Positions 1-11,740 of a stretch of DNA of 64,000 nucleotides are shown piece by piece; positions within the stretch are counted from its first letter, which is position 1, and each line of letters opens with the position of its first letter. The notes under the pieces are model-generated. The model was not told the DNA's origin. It did not search any database and worked only from the letters and a program-made list of their open reading frames with translations. Made by a program: the position numbers and the translations under genes. This DNA comes from Zymoseptoria tritici IPO323. Lineage: Eukaryota; Ascomycota; Dothideomycetes; Mycosphaerellales; Mycosphaerellaceae. The DNA lies in NCBI RefSeq assembly GCF_000219625.1, contig NC_018218.1:5766001-5830000 (forward strand), read 5' to 3'.

Positions 1-717
1 AACTTCTTTATTAAGCTCCGCAATAAGCGTCTGTATAACGAGGATTAAAAGGCTAACCGTATAGCGTTCCTCGCTGTCTACCTGCCTATTATCTAATACA
101 CCGTATAGATGTTCGTCCTTACTTACAATCGCTACCGTATTCGTAAGCACCCTAAGATCCCTAAGTATGTTAATAGCATACCGAACATCCTCTACGACTA
201 TCTAGAGCTAAAGGGCACCGAGCCGTATAGCATCGACCTCGACGTTACGTATCCGCAGATATAAGAAATAATCGACCGGAAGGACGAGTTTAGTAAGATA
301 CTAATCTGCCGAGATCTCTACTTAGATCTACCTAAGATGTAACCTATTAGGTAACACCGGCGGCTCGCTAATTTGAATATATATAGACCTCGTTTTATAC
401 CTTCCGCCTAGTACTATGTAATAGGTTAACGCTTGCCTTGCCGCTACTAGATTCCCTACTAAACTAAATAGTCGTAAGAAGACTGCAAGTGGTAATAAGC
501 TCTATGTCGTCGTATATCTTTATGTCCGCGCTATAGCCGCTGCTTATCTAGCTACCGGTAGTAAGCTAGTAGAGTTTAAGACGTCGGCCTAAGGTGCAGG
601 CCTATAGCTAAGGGATCGCATAAGGCAGGTATTTGCGGAGAATAGCTTCCCTATCTAAGATATATAAGTAGAGCGTATTAAGAGCCTAGCATAACAGGCC
701 CTTAAATAAAAACTCTG
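1..717 (+). pseudogene. RIP-ruined element frame A (partial)
   Basis: Reading frame 1 from the first base gives protein-like sequence interrupted only by TAA and TAG. Segments such as MFVLTYNRYRIRKHPKIP and EIIDRKDEFSKILICRDL look like real coding sequence, and I see no sign of an indel. The start lies beyond the window edge. I do not recognise the family. The pattern (stops only where CAA, CAG or TGG would sit) says RIP inactivated it, not neutral drift with frameshifts. Confidence 0.55.
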
Positions 718-851
718 CTCTTAATCCTTCCTAGCTATTAGCTCCTCGCCCTTCTTATCCTCTGCACCCTCTACACCCTCTAATTTACGCATAATTAGTC
801 TAACAATTAGTCTAATACATACGCATCTAGCCCTGAACGAAGCCTTTAATT

Positions 852-2648
852 ATGCCTGCTTATACTAAGTTCTATACCGATAGTAGAGCTCCTTACGTCG
901 GACTTACTAGCAACTGCGGCAACTGCGGCTGCGATCTACTATCTACCGAGAGCCGCGCTAAGAGCGCTTCCGCTGCGTACGCCGTACTACCGCCGGTAAG
1001 CAAGCCTAGCACTAGAGCCTACTATAGCTATAGCGTCCTGCAGTCCGGTCGTGCTAATCTAATTCGCTAGAGCACTTCTAAGAAGTCTACCCGCCCTACT
1101 AATGCTAGTACTCGCGCTCTGTTAATCGACTATGCTGCTTAAGCTGCTGCTGTTGCTTAAGCTGCTGCCGCCGCTCCGTCGCTAACTCCGCCTATGTAGT
1201 AGACCGATCTAGCATCCTCCGGTGCGGCTAACAACGTAGCTAACAACGCAACTAATAACCGACGTAGCAGACCGTAAGTCGAAACTCTATAGGAAGTTAG
1301 TATTGCCTGCATAATACACATAGTTAGCATAAACACTCGCAAGCCGGCGGTATATATATATAGCGAGCCGAAGGATGCCTTCGAGTAGACCGGCTAAGGC
1401 GTTGTCGACGAGATAAGCGCTATCTTAGCGGGGATCTTAGTAGAAGAGCGGAAATCCTAGCTACTAAATTAGCTTCTTAATAAGAGCGACACTGCCAGCC
1501 GTCGAGTCCGTAGCCTTAGTGTTCGATACTACGACTGCTTCCTTACGATTAAATACAACGATAAGAATTAACCTGTTCGGCTAGGCAATAATAGCACTAT
1601 ATCGCCGAGCATCCTCCGGCAGCTGGCGCCCTTCCTCCCTAACATTACGGTTAGGCTCGTTAAGGCTAGTATATACATTACGCTGCTTATTAACGAGCTT
1701 AGCTAGTTTAACGTCTACGGAGGCTTCGTTAGTAATAAATATAAGTACCGGCCAGAGCAGCGTATTGTACTATCCACTGCGAGGAAGCCTCTATTTAAGC
1801 TACTAAGGGAGATAAAGAAGAAGGAGCAGAGCGGCGGTAAGTTTATTAACGAGCTCGCCGCTGCGACTAACGCTAGCGCTGCTCTTACCGCCGCTCCTAA
1901 CGCCGATTTTACCTCTAAGCGTAAGGACAAGCAACCGGCCAAGCCTAAGCTATCGGACGAGAACTAGCTGCAGCAGGAGATCGAGGCATAGGCCGCTCTC
2001 GGTAGTAACGACATATCTCTTAGCCCTAATCTCGCTCTTAGATTCGCTATTGCCAGGTCCCTTAAGCCTAAGCCTATCGACGAGCCTGCCGCCGGTGCCT
2101 CGAGGCCTAGCAAACGTACTACTAGCTCGGAGCTCTAGCTATCCTTACTAGTAAGACTTAAGAACTCTATAATTGTTATCGACGACGACGTTAACTCCGA
2201 TTCTAGCTTGTAGGATATAATTGTTAAGGCTAGAGCAGCAGCCGTAAGAAGGGCTAAGGAGAAAGCGGCCGAGTCTGCGGAGCTACTAGTGCACACGCTA
2301 GTTAAGACTATAGCATCTTTAACGTCCTCCGGAGCAGCTAATATAACAGCGAAGGCACTATCGATAAAGAAGGTACGTAAGCTATCGCGTGTACGTAAGC
2401 TATTGCATGCTCTAAACCTTACGCTATTGCAAGAACGCTCTAAATTACCGGAGATCCCTCTTAAATAGGAGTAGAAGGGCTTTAAGGTAGAGCCGGTTGT
2501 CGATAAGCCAGTCGTTAATAAGCCAGTCGTTAATAAGCTAGTCGTTAATAAGCCAGTCGTTAATAAGTCTGTAGAGCAGAGCAATAGTCTACGGCGGAGC
2601 GGTCGGAAGAGGATTCTAACGCAGAAGAGGGCTAAGAGCGAATCTTAG
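852..2648 (+). pseudogene. RIP-ruined element frame B
   Basis: Starting at ATG 852 (MPAYTKFYTDSRAPYVG), one frame runs about 1.8 kb without an indel, broken by about twenty TAG or TAA codons and no TGA. It has a short Cys motif near the start (NCGNCGC), a Lys-rich middle, a five-residue VVNKP repeat near 2496-2570, and a basic tail (RRSGRKRILTQKRAKSE). Such basic tails occur in element-encoded nucleic-acid-binding proteins, but no diagnostic domain is visible, so the function is unknown. The true end is uncertain; the coordinate given is a TAG that may itself be RIP-made. Confidence 0.55.
2496..2570 (+). repeat. 15-bp minisatellite inside RIP-ruined frame B
   Basis: Five tandem 15-bp units, of which the middle ones read GTCGTTAATAAGCCA or differ at one base (AAGCTA for AAGCCA, a CA-site-type change). 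The unit encodes VVNKP. The period is a multiple of three and the frame passes through intact, so the repeat probably belonged to the original protein. Confidence 0.8.
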
Positions 2649-2796
2649 TATTATCTTATAGCGTTTCTTAGTATAGTATACGGCAAGGGCAGTATATATA
2701 AAGGAAGCAGACATAATAGAAGTATATACAGAGGAAACTTAGGTATTATTTAGTAGCTCGAGAGCCGATCTTACTATATCTTAGTATGTTTCTTAC

Positions 2797-3285
2797 CTAT
2801 TTGCCCTCTAACTTCGCTAAACGCTGCTTAATCGCAGTATCCTTCTCCTCTAACGCCTCTCTTACCGTCGTTAATTCCTCCTAGTTTAGCTTATAGCTAG
2901 CTAGCAAATCTACATACTGCTCTTTAAGGAGTTTAATCTTACCTACAAGTCCCTTAATCTTAGCGCTATAGCTACCTTTAAGGAGTTCGATCTTACTTAG
3001 CAGTGCCTTGCCCTTACTCGCCAGCTCTAAATTCGCATTAGTTAACAGCTCGATATTATCCTCTATTGCTACTATCTTTACCTCTATATCTGCTATTATT
3101 CCTCTACTAGCAGCATCCTCGATAGTAGGCTCTGCTCCCTTATTAACTAGCTTGCTAGCACCGCAGTTAGCCTTGCTACGGCTAAAGTAATATCCGTAAG
3201 TCGTCTTATACGTTATAATGTCCTTATATGCGCGACATACGTAGCCTGCTCGCTTGTAGAGTCTGTACTCGGTAAACGCCGGCAA
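2797..3285 (-). pseudogene. RIP-ruined element frame C, coiled coil
   Basis: On the minus strand an ATG at 3285 opens a frame with an N-terminal Cys/Tyr-rich segment (GYVCRAYKDIITYKTTYGYY) followed by a heptad-like Leu/Ile/Lys/Glu stretch typical of a coiled coil. A TAG at 2883-2881 interrupts it, and the same frame continues as coiled coil (EELTTVREALEEKDTAIKQ) to a TAG at 2799-2797. Several Tyr codons in the N-terminal segment may be former Cys or His codons changed by RIP, so a lost zinc-binding motif is possible. It converges with frame B. Family unknown. Confidence 0.45.
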
Positions 3286-3733
3286 TCCTAAAACGGGATA
3301 ATTAGCTAAGATCGTACTAGGATATACCGAGATCTCCTAGATTAAACTTACCTTCGTCCGTCTCCTACACTCGACCTACATAATTGTAGCGGTTAAGAGT
3401 CTGCTTTCCGCTCTTCCGCATAGTAGCATCTGCCGACTATACTTTAGTAATAGCTTCGTTCTAAGTAGAGACGCTAATATACTACGGAGCGAATTAATCT
3501 ATTATAGTCGGTATACGGTAGGCTCGGAGTTCTTTAGGCAGAGTCGAAGGAGATAGCGGCGGTGTTAGAGTTAGAGTATTATTAACATCTTGCATTAGTG
3601 TATCTTCGCGCTCGAGCGGCAAGCCCTACGCTTCGAGCCTAGCTTTCTTAACAGCTTCGCCTTGTAATATGTTCTAAGTAGTAAAGGCTATAGTAAGATC
3701 GAGATCGAGAGCGAGAACGAGAGCGGTAGAGAT

Positions 3734-3753
3734 TAGTAGTAGTAGTAGTAGTA
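3734..3753. repeat. AGT trinucleotide microsatellite
   Basis: A run of about seven AGT units, followed 15-20 bases later by a GA dinucleotide run near 3765-3777. It sits in the RIP block near its right edge. Confidence 0.8.
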
Positions 3754-4226
3754 ATGTTGTTGTTCGAGAGAGAGAGAAACGACCGCGGAAGGGGATATTT
3801 AAACCTACCAAACGCCCTTATTAGCATTATACGCACTTATATGTAATTGTTAGCTCTTAGCGTAATCTTAGTAGCCAGCTGACAATAGATGGTGATATAC
3901 AGCGACAATAGGAGCGTTTATTAAGGGAGTGAAGTTACTTAAGCCATGCACGTGACTATTAAATCACTAATTAAGAGGTAGTGGCAGTAACTCACGTATG
4001 GTACACCATCTCGCGTACCAACTTGGCGGGCCCACCTCATCATCAAGCGCCAGCGGACTCCTTCAATGATGCATCGTCACGCCTGCATGTAGCTTTGTCT
4101 TTACTTCCAGCTCTCGCAATGGAACATCGTCATCCCTGTTCATCTGTGGCGTGGAAGGCGGCCAGGCGACCGCCTTGAAGTCGATCAAGTCTGAACGGGA
4201 TAGTGACATCCACCTTCGTGCCAACC

Positions 4227-6469
4227 ATGAAGCGATTCGGAGGATGGCTCAGCTCGCCAGCTGCAAACCTAGGTTCGAGCAAGTCTCTGACTGCTCTGGA
4301 CGAGCCTCATGCTTGTGAGAAGGAACCACAATGTACATTGCAAGAAGGAGACTGAGTGTTCGCAGTGGAAGAAGCTATGAGATGTGCTTCGCACATTCTG
4401 AACGATGGTAGGAGCAATGATCGCACGCCGGTAAAACTCTACGGGTGCTCACACTATAGCAGACGTCGAACGAGCTGAAGCAGAGCTCAGCCAAGGGACC
4501 TCTCCCTTCCACAAGGTATACCACACCATCACCATACGCCTCTCCCGAAACACCGCGATTCTAACCAAGCATGCTGAACTAGCTCGGACGAGCCTTGACA
4601 TTCTTCCTCCGAGCAACCCTGAGTTTCGAGAAAGAGATGATAGAACAGACCTCTCAGCGATTAGCAGAGGCAGAAGAGTCGGCCAGCGAACATCAAAGAA
4701 GAGCATTGAGGGATCCAACAACAGCTCACCAGAGCAAGATATATCCCGTGGGCTCTGAGTACGCTCTGTGCCATGCAGAGACTCAGCTCATGTCTGCGGT
4801 GATCGGGGTGTTGAACGAGAGCTTGACGGAGAGCTTGAGGGGATTCTATAAGCTGCGGAAAGCGTTCACGACGTTGAATGCGATTATGGAGGCGGAGAAT
4901 GCTTATCTGAAGAAGCACTTTCCGGACGGGACTGGTTCGTCAAACAGCAGTTCGAAAGAGAACAGCTCGAACAACAGCTCTGGCGTTATGACGCCTGCCG
5001 AAAGTGAAGGAGATGATAAGGGCGATCTGGACTTTCAAGATGCTGATGAGGCACATTCGGATCTGCCAACACCAGTCGAGTACCAGGGCCACTTGGAAAT
5101 GCCTGGCAATGACAGACCACCTCCTTACCCGACAGACACTGCGAAAGACTCGAATAGGACGGTGGATGTTTCGGACAACGACATTGACTTCAGGAAAGTG
5201 ACCACGGACCCTGTAGATCTGTTCACCCATTCTGGCGTGGCACTCTGCTTCGGACTCTTGCAGCTCCTAATTTCGATGATTCCGCCAGCGTTCTCCAAAC
5301 TTCTCTCTATCCTCTCCTTCAGAGGTGACCGCGAGACTGGACTGCAACTGCTTTGGCGATCGACCAAGTTCAACGCTAACATCAACGGCGGCATGGCAGG
5401 CTTAATCGTGCTGGGCTTCCACGGAGCTGCTGTGGCTGTGTGCGACATTCACACACGAGAAGCATTCCCTCGCCCACGACTTGCCGCTCTGCTCCAGGAG
5501 ATGAGGACTCTGTACCCGAAGAGTGTCCTTTGGATCCTGGAAGAAGCTCGCCTGTCGAGTGCCGACCGCAAACTCGAGCAAGCCGTGCAAATCCTCGAAC
5601 GAGACTCTAGTTCCTCTGCTCTGAAACAGGTCGAAGCTCTTCGCGTTTTCGAGAAGAGTCTCGCATTGATGTACCTCCACGACTACGAAGCTTGCGCGGA
5701 GTCCTTCCTGCACACTCTCACCTTGAACAATTGGTCGCATGGCTTGTACTACTACATCGCCGCCTGTTGCCACATTGAACTCTATCGTATACATGCCTCA
5801 ACAGAACCTTCGAAAGCCAGCAGTCACAAGAACAAAGCCAAAGAACTGTTCAAACTGGTCATGGCCAACACTGGCAAGAAGAAGTTCATGGCTCGTCAGC
5901 TTCCTCTCGACGTCTTCGTCGTTCGCAAGATTACCAAGTGGACCCATCGAGCCAAAGCCCGTGACTGCGATGTGGTCGATGCGGTGGGAGTCTCGCCTCT
6001 GGTCGAGATGACATATTTCTGGAGCGGCTTTTCACGCATGGGCAAAGCACAGCTTGAGAAATGTCTCACTCGACTAGCCTGGAGTGAGCAATCCGAGGCC
6101 TTCGACCAAGAAGCTGTCGACGAACGAGCTGTTTTCGGTGTCCTGAAAGCCACGTGCCTACGCAACTTGCACGACCTCGAAACCGCCAAGTCCGTTCTCA
6201 ACGACTCTGTTTTCTGCTACAGTCTGCCGCAGATCAAGGCTTGCGAGCACGCGGATGCTTGGACTTTGCCTGTTGCCCATTACGAGATGGCGGTGTGTTG
6301 GTGGCAGGAAGCTGGCGGACAGGATGGAGAGCGCGAGAAGCTGATGAGTTGTAGTGGCAGTCTGGTCAAGGTGGAGAAATGGGAGGCATTTGAGTTGGAC
6401 GCGAGGGTCGGGTTGAAGATCACGACGGCGAGAGAGACGTTGAGGAGGTGTGGGATTGTGGAGGCATGA
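4227..6469 (+). CDS. IML2: Iml2-like inclusion body clearance / TTC39-family protein
   Basis: Four exons: 4227-4314, 4366-4407, 4460-4515 and 4583-6469, giving 690 residues. The exon 1 start reads MKRFGGWLSSPAANLGSSKS and joins to LDEPHALEEAMRCASHILND, the conserved N-terminus of fungal Iml2. The rest is the DUF3808/TPR39 fold: SEYALCHAETQLMSAVIGVL, a low-complexity Ser/Asn/Asp insert, then a hydrophobic segment around FGLLQLLISMIPPAFSKLLS and TPR-like helices. In yeast Iml2 is a cytosolic and mitochondria-associated protein needed to clear inclusion bodies in connection with lipid droplets. The introns are 51, 52 and 67 nt, and the last carries a CTGAAC branch-like site. It is the first intact gene next to the RIP block. 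Confidence 0.9.
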
Positions 6470-8767
6470 TACGAATGACTGAGAGATCGCTATCGACACC
6501 TTCGAAGCCCATCACCGACGCACGCCAGTCGCCATCACCTGCTTGCTCTTAATTGTATGAGCAACCTTGCTCAGCCCTGGACCACCATAAGACGGCCATT
6601 GCTCCGTACGATTCGCAAATGCGCACCATGCCCGGAATGCAGTGCCAGTCTGGAGCTGTTGAGCACTCCGCGGACCTCGTCCGAATGCATGTCCTTTCCC
6701 GAGTGGTTTAGGACCAAGGCCGTTCGATTGTGGTGGCAGTGGTCATCTGTCGAATGCGTTGTTAGCACACTTTATGATCAGTCGTCCTGGGATGCTTACA
6801 TGGATGTCGGCGGCCCAAGTTGGGAGGTCCATGATGGTGTTGCGGCATCTTTGGCGCTGTTTGATCTTGATTCTGGCGCTCTTTGCGCAAGGCGAATGCT
6901 TCAGGACAGGCGTGTCTGCGAAGGGACATGTGAGTCTCACTGGGAGTCTGCGATTGCTGCTTTATACCCATCACTGCTCGCATATGAGCGGGATGTTGAA
7001 GATTTCGTGCACGTTAGAGTTCAGCCTTCAGCCTTGCGAACAACGACAACATCAATCTCAAGTACATGGCATTGCCAACCACTCATAGAGTCTTGGTCCC
7101 AAATCCGTGCTCTGCGAACAAGCTGCCTCCGATTTTCAGCGTCGGAAACGATCCATCTTTCGTGGAGATATCAGCGCCGAGGTCGTGTACGCTTGCAAGC
7201 CACTTTGGCCAGACATCTAGCAGCTGCAGCACCAAGACGGCAAGAGCGAACCTTGATGCTCGTGGAGGCCGACACTCAGTCTGCTTGTCGCCTTCCTGTT
7301 CCTCTGCGCACACCGACTTAATGGGCGCACCAATCACGCAGAGCGTGAGTCTGGACAGAACACGACCTCTCCACGCAGATATGCGCAGAGGCTGCGTCTC
7401 TCTGCTTGAAGGACGCCACGTGAAGGGCTCTACTCTCGAGCACCGAGCACGATGAAAGACTGATGATCCGTTGCTGCGGACTTGTACGGCAGAAGCTGTC
7501 TCTGGTCCAGCATGTCTGAGCGTGGTGAGCTTGGTTGCAGTCGTCTTTCGAGCGCGGGTGGTCGGCTGTCGTCAACCTTCAAGGACTATGCTTCGCCTGC
7601 CTGACTTCTCCTGGAGCGAGTTTTTGGTAGGCCTGAGGCTGATGTCGATCTTGCTTCTGGTCAGTCGATGGTACCCCAAATGGTAAGTCGACCCCTTGAG
7701 CTGTCATGTTATATGCATACCCACGGTTCGGCGGTTAAACTTGTTTATTGGTGGCACCGGCCCCCCAGGCGCGAGTAAATTCTGCACCCTTCCTTTGCAG
7801 GATAGATCTGGTCACCACATCGACTGAGACTTGTCCCACCCCAGTCTGCATCAGACTACGAAGCATCAACTCCATACCATGAGCATCCAATGCAGTCGCG
7901 CAAGCTGCTGTCCAGTTCGGTATTTACACGACTCCTCGGCTCCCTGCCGGGTGATCATGCTTACGAATGCATGTGATTGACCCTTTTTCGAAGTGGGGTC
8001 TTGCTAGCGTTCGAACATCATGTCCACATCTGGACCATTTGCAGAGCTATTGAAAAGCCCGAAGCCTTGGTCCCACCTGTAATGATCAGGTTACTCAGGT
8101 TAGGAGGTACACCATACTGCCAATTACACAAGCTACTAGTTGCTAGATAGTGCGAAGAACCGCGTTTCTGCGAGGTACGCCAGTCGGCAGTCACGACTCA
8201 AGACAAGCTCACTACAATTTGCCACGTCTGGAGAGACGGGCCTGCCAGAAAAGTTCCCAGGTCGATGAGTCCGTCTGTGACCGCAAGAGCAGACAAAACG
8301 ATGGGTCTTGCGTGTGCAATCGCTGCGAAGCTCCGCTTTTGCTCTATGAGGCTGTCGGGCCACGCCTCGCAGAGGTCTGATGCCCAAAACTTTTGGCTTT
8401 CGTCTACCGACACGATCTAGCCGTGCGTGGAGCAGCGGCACGGGCGATCTCGACATGAACAGCTATGATCGACGGCTACCCACTATCATCACTCTGCGAA
8501 GGATGATGGCGTTGCCTTGGCTCCAGCACTTGGGACATCTCGAAGACCCCTCGAACAACAAGCTTCCACCAACAATCTCGACGACCCATCAAACGACAAG
8601 CTTTCACCCAATGTATCTCCATGTTCTCCGCAGGCCATGGTGACTACATCTATACATGATTCCATGTCCACATTGGCCTCTTGCACATTGCCCGCCACCT
8701 ACCCACGCCTCGACACGGCACTCACTTTCGCTTTGTTCCTTTGCAGCAACTCTGAAGGCCGGTCAGC
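6470..8767. other. Gene-poor interval after IML2
   Basis: About 2.3 kb without a gene I can support. The longest open frame (6557-7321 plus, 254 codons) has no domain, no plausible hydrophobic or repeat structure and Cys/Trp/Arg/Ser-rich composition typical of translated non-coding DNA. An intron-like GTAAGT at 7683 and a CAG near 7800 exist but do not join convincing exons. The last 100 bases are the likely promoter and leader of the CFEM receptor gene. Confidence 0.5.
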
Positions 8768-10403
8768 ATGAGGTCCTTCCTCTTTGCACTGCTCATCGGA
8801 GCCATCACCACCATCACCCAGGTGCGAGCGGAGATCTCCTTTAACTTGACCGCTGCCGCAGAGCTCCCAGAGTGCGTTGTGTCGTGCGGTCTCTCGGTCC
8901 TTCCACGCTTCAATTGCACGATTGGCACGCCTTGCTACTGCGCGCAAACGGGTCCGGTAGCACGGACACTCACGAGCTGCGTCAACAATGGCTGCGAGAA
9001 GGCAAGCGATGCTCTTACAGGACTCCATTTCCAGGCGGACAGCTGCGGTTGGCGGCGGGACCGGAACACTGGACCAGAGAATCGTCGCATTAGTATCGCG
9101 CTGTTCACCTTGACGACAATCTTCGTCGTTGCTCGCTGCGCTTCGCGATGGGAACGGCTAGGCGGTGCTGGCTTTTGGTGGGACGATGGTACGTTGCGTT
9201 GCGTATATTTCTACTTGTGCTAGAAGTCTCGACTAACCGTCGCGTCCCAGCTGTCGCCTTCATCTGCTACATACCTATTGTAGCTATGTTTATCGCGGGA
9301 CAACGCATGTTCGACCTGGGCATGGGTCGCGATCTGTGGGTGGTCTCCATCCCCGACCTTTTAACCTGGAGCAAGGTACCGAGACCCATAGCATCAACAC
9401 TTCATGCTAGGACCTTACTAACATCCCCCTGTAGTGGTTCTTTGCTGTCCAACCGCTGTACGTCTTTGAAGCGTACTTGATAAAGCTCTCTCTAGTACTA
9501 CTTTACCTTCGTATCTGGCCGGCAGAATCTGGAAATGACAAATTCCGAAGGTTGTGCAAGGTTATCGCTGTATTCCTGCTTCTCGGAGTCCTGTCTTGCA
9601 TACCGGCCACAATCTTTGCATGCCATCCTATTCTTCTCGGTAAGGTCCTTGCGAACTCTTTTCTCTCCGCCAACGGGAACCCCTCGCTGACCTCGTACCT
9701 ATACAGCACTGAACAAACCGAATCGGGCAGGCGGAGCCTGCGTCGATCGTATTGCGCTATACTATGCCGTCGGAGGAATCAATGTCGTTCTGGACATCAT
9801 CGTCATTGTCATTCCACTGCCACTACTGCTTAAGTTGAGGATGTCAACTCTACGACGATCCGGGTATGTCACTTTCCGTGCCTTGGTGGAAGCTCTCTTG
9901 GACTGACTTATGTCCCCAAAGCATCATCTCTTGCTTCCTTGTCGGATTCATTGTGACGGCCTGCAGCGTAGTCCGCCTCACGCACCTGCGTCAGCTAACC
10001 ACCATTCGAAATGCGACCTACGACTTCATGTCGCTCCTCCAGTGGTGTTTAATCGAGGTGGAAAGCAGCATGTAAGCCGGCACACCCGAGGAGATGAATT
10101 CTCGTCGACACCGCTTCCTCGGCCCTCACTAATGCATGACCTAGGATCTGCTGCTGCATGCCAGCAATTGCCGGACTCCTAAAGCGCACGATCAATCTCG
10201 TCTGGGCGAAGACGCCATACGGATCTTCGCGGAACAGGATTGATTCGTTCGAAATGGTTACAGAAAAGCGGAACAAGGGCAGTCAGGACAGCGAAGAGGA
10301 CGAGTACGCCAATCTGCCGTCTCCCATGCCGCTGATGTACTCTGCGGACGAACAGGGACGAGTTGTGAGGAGCACGCTTCGGCCGTTTACGTCCGCGGCG
10401 TGA
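8768..10403 (+). CDS. CFEM-domain Pth11-like seven-transmembrane receptor
   Basis: Six exons: 8768-9188, 9251-9375, 9435-9639, 9707-9863, 9922-10071 and 10145-10403; 438 residues. Residues 1-21 are a signal peptide. The CFEM domain follows with all eight cysteines (36, 40, 50, 56, 58, 71, 76, 93), spaced C-x3-C-x9-C-x5-C-x-C-x12-C-x4-C-x16-C. Transmembrane helices follow, including WFFAVQPLYVFEAYLIKLSL, and the conserved LLYLRIWP motif of the fungal rhodopsin-like (DUF/Pth11) family. The tail is short and acidic. Family members such as Magnaporthe Pth11 sit in the plasma membrane and sense surface or host cues through G proteins; the ligand here is unknown. The Asp that binds haem iron in haem-binding CFEM proteins is not visible in the C50-C56 loop (TIGTP). 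Confidence 0.9.
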
Positions 10404-10945
10404 ATACCGCTGTATGCTGGATCACCGAGACATTGCGCGACCTTCTGCGGTGCGACATCGAGAAAGTTACTAGCTGGAGTCATCATTCGGACATCGAGGA
10501 AGGAATCAGGTTGAGCCATCATTTGAATACGCTGTGCATTAACAAAGGGACTGGGTGGAGTAGTCATGCGGATACCGCTGTACATTACAAGATACCATGA
10601 AGTTATGACAAACGAAGGTCGTTAGAGATCTCCTGTGCAAAGCACTTTCATGTCCACGAGCTTGATACGACGGTCTAAGTGTCTTAGTGAAGTTTCACCT
10701 GCGATTACTGACCATGTCGCCGACACGGCATGTCATGCTACACGTGAAGTCACCCGGTCTGCATATGCCTCCTCGTCGGAACTCATGCGAACCTCCCGAA
10801 GCGGTCCTACATTCATCCGCCGATCTGTCAAGAGAACAACGATCAAAACAGCCATTCTCATCATTTCACATCGTCTCTAGAATCTACTGCCCCATCTAAC
10901 AGACTTCTATGCGCTCGTTGAACCCTAAAATGCACTCACAACACC
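10404..10945. other. Intergenic, CFEM receptor to CsbD-like gene
   Basis: Tail-to-tail interval of about 0.54 kb. I see no supported gene. The first 200 bases contain loosely similar short segments (ATACCGCTGTA near 10403 and again near 10570, CATCATTCGGACATC near 10485), possibly an old local duplication. Confidence 0.4.
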
Positions 10946-11317
10946 CTACTGCGTCTTGCTCTGCGCACCTTCCTTCTCCATTCCCTCGCATCCCACCGCC
11001 TTGCCAGCGACCTCCTCGACCTTGCCGAGTCCACTCTGGTTGGGATCCCTGTTCGCACTGGCGGCTTTCATGTCGTCGATGCCGGCTTGCTTGTCCTTGG
11101 CGGCGGAGTCTTGCCATGCCTTGGAGCCGGTGAGGGTGCCGACTGTGCCCTGTTTTGGATGTCAGTATTTATTCGTGATGGGCTCATGGTGATATGATAG
11201 CAGAAGGAGATGCACTGAGGTTCAACGGAATGGTAGACGTACTTCGACGACTCCCTTGACGTATTCGGCGTGGCCGCCGACGAGGGAGGGCTGAGTTGTG
11301 TTGTCGTTGGCTGACAT
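10946..11317 (-). CDS. CsbD-like small protein (Hmp1-type)
   Basis: Two exons on the minus strand, 11317-11243 and 11149-10946, give 92 residues. It begins MSANDNTTQPSLVGGHAEYV and contains the CsbD-like pattern GTLTGSKAW, KDKQAGIDDMKAA and GLGKVEEVAGKAVGCEGME. Fungal members include the Ustilago mismatched-base-pair and cruciform-DNA recognition protein Hmp1; many CsbD relatives are stress-induced and very hydrophilic. The intron is 93 nt and starts GTACGT. Start choice: this ATG gives the family's usual N-terminus. Function beyond the family label is not known. Confidence 0.85.
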
Positions 11318-11740
11318 GTTTGCGATCGTACTGTCTTTGAAACGGGCAGCTTGATGTTCCTAATGGTATAGTAGTCGTTGTAGTCGTCTGGAAGACACGA
11401 GAGAGGCGATGCAAGCGATGGTGTTGATATCGGAGTCGTGACGTACGATGAGGTCAGAACGATCCACGAATCGTGGCGGTTCTTTGAGCGTTCGATGAGC
11501 ATTACTTTCTTGCTCATCATGTACTACGACTACACAAATGCCAGCTGAATTGTGCCAGGCAACAATGAGACACAAGGTGGCATACGAAAGTTGTGGTTGT
11601 GAACATCTTTTGTTCATATCGAACTGCTGTAGCTAATAGCTAGAAATTGGTATCTTCTCGAACAAAATCGTCCCATCAACTCATCATATCATCATCCTCT
11701 TTCGGCCGTTGCATATATACATTTCCAACGCGATGCCCTT

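Larger units (their letters stand above)
1..3950. mobile_element. RIP-degenerated transposable element remnant
   Basis: CpA and TpG are strongly depleted and TpA is abundant through this whole stretch, while CpG persists. Normal composition returns within about 50 bases near 3930-3980. This is the known signature of repeat-induced point mutation, which in Pezizomycotina turns CpA into TpA in duplicated DNA. Three ruined reading frames lie inside (1-717 plus, 852-2648 plus, 2797-3285 minus). Their internal stops are TAA or TAG in the two plus-strand frames I read through, with no TGA, as expected for CAA, CAG or TGG codons hit by RIP. I could not recognise a reverse transcriptase, integrase, transposase or terminal repeat, so the element family is unassigned. 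The left end lies outside the window. Confidence 0.85.

Noticed and set aside
6557..7321. 254-codon plus-strand frame after IML2
   Set aside because: No domain, no conserved pattern, random-looking composition and no supporting start context; length alone is not enough.
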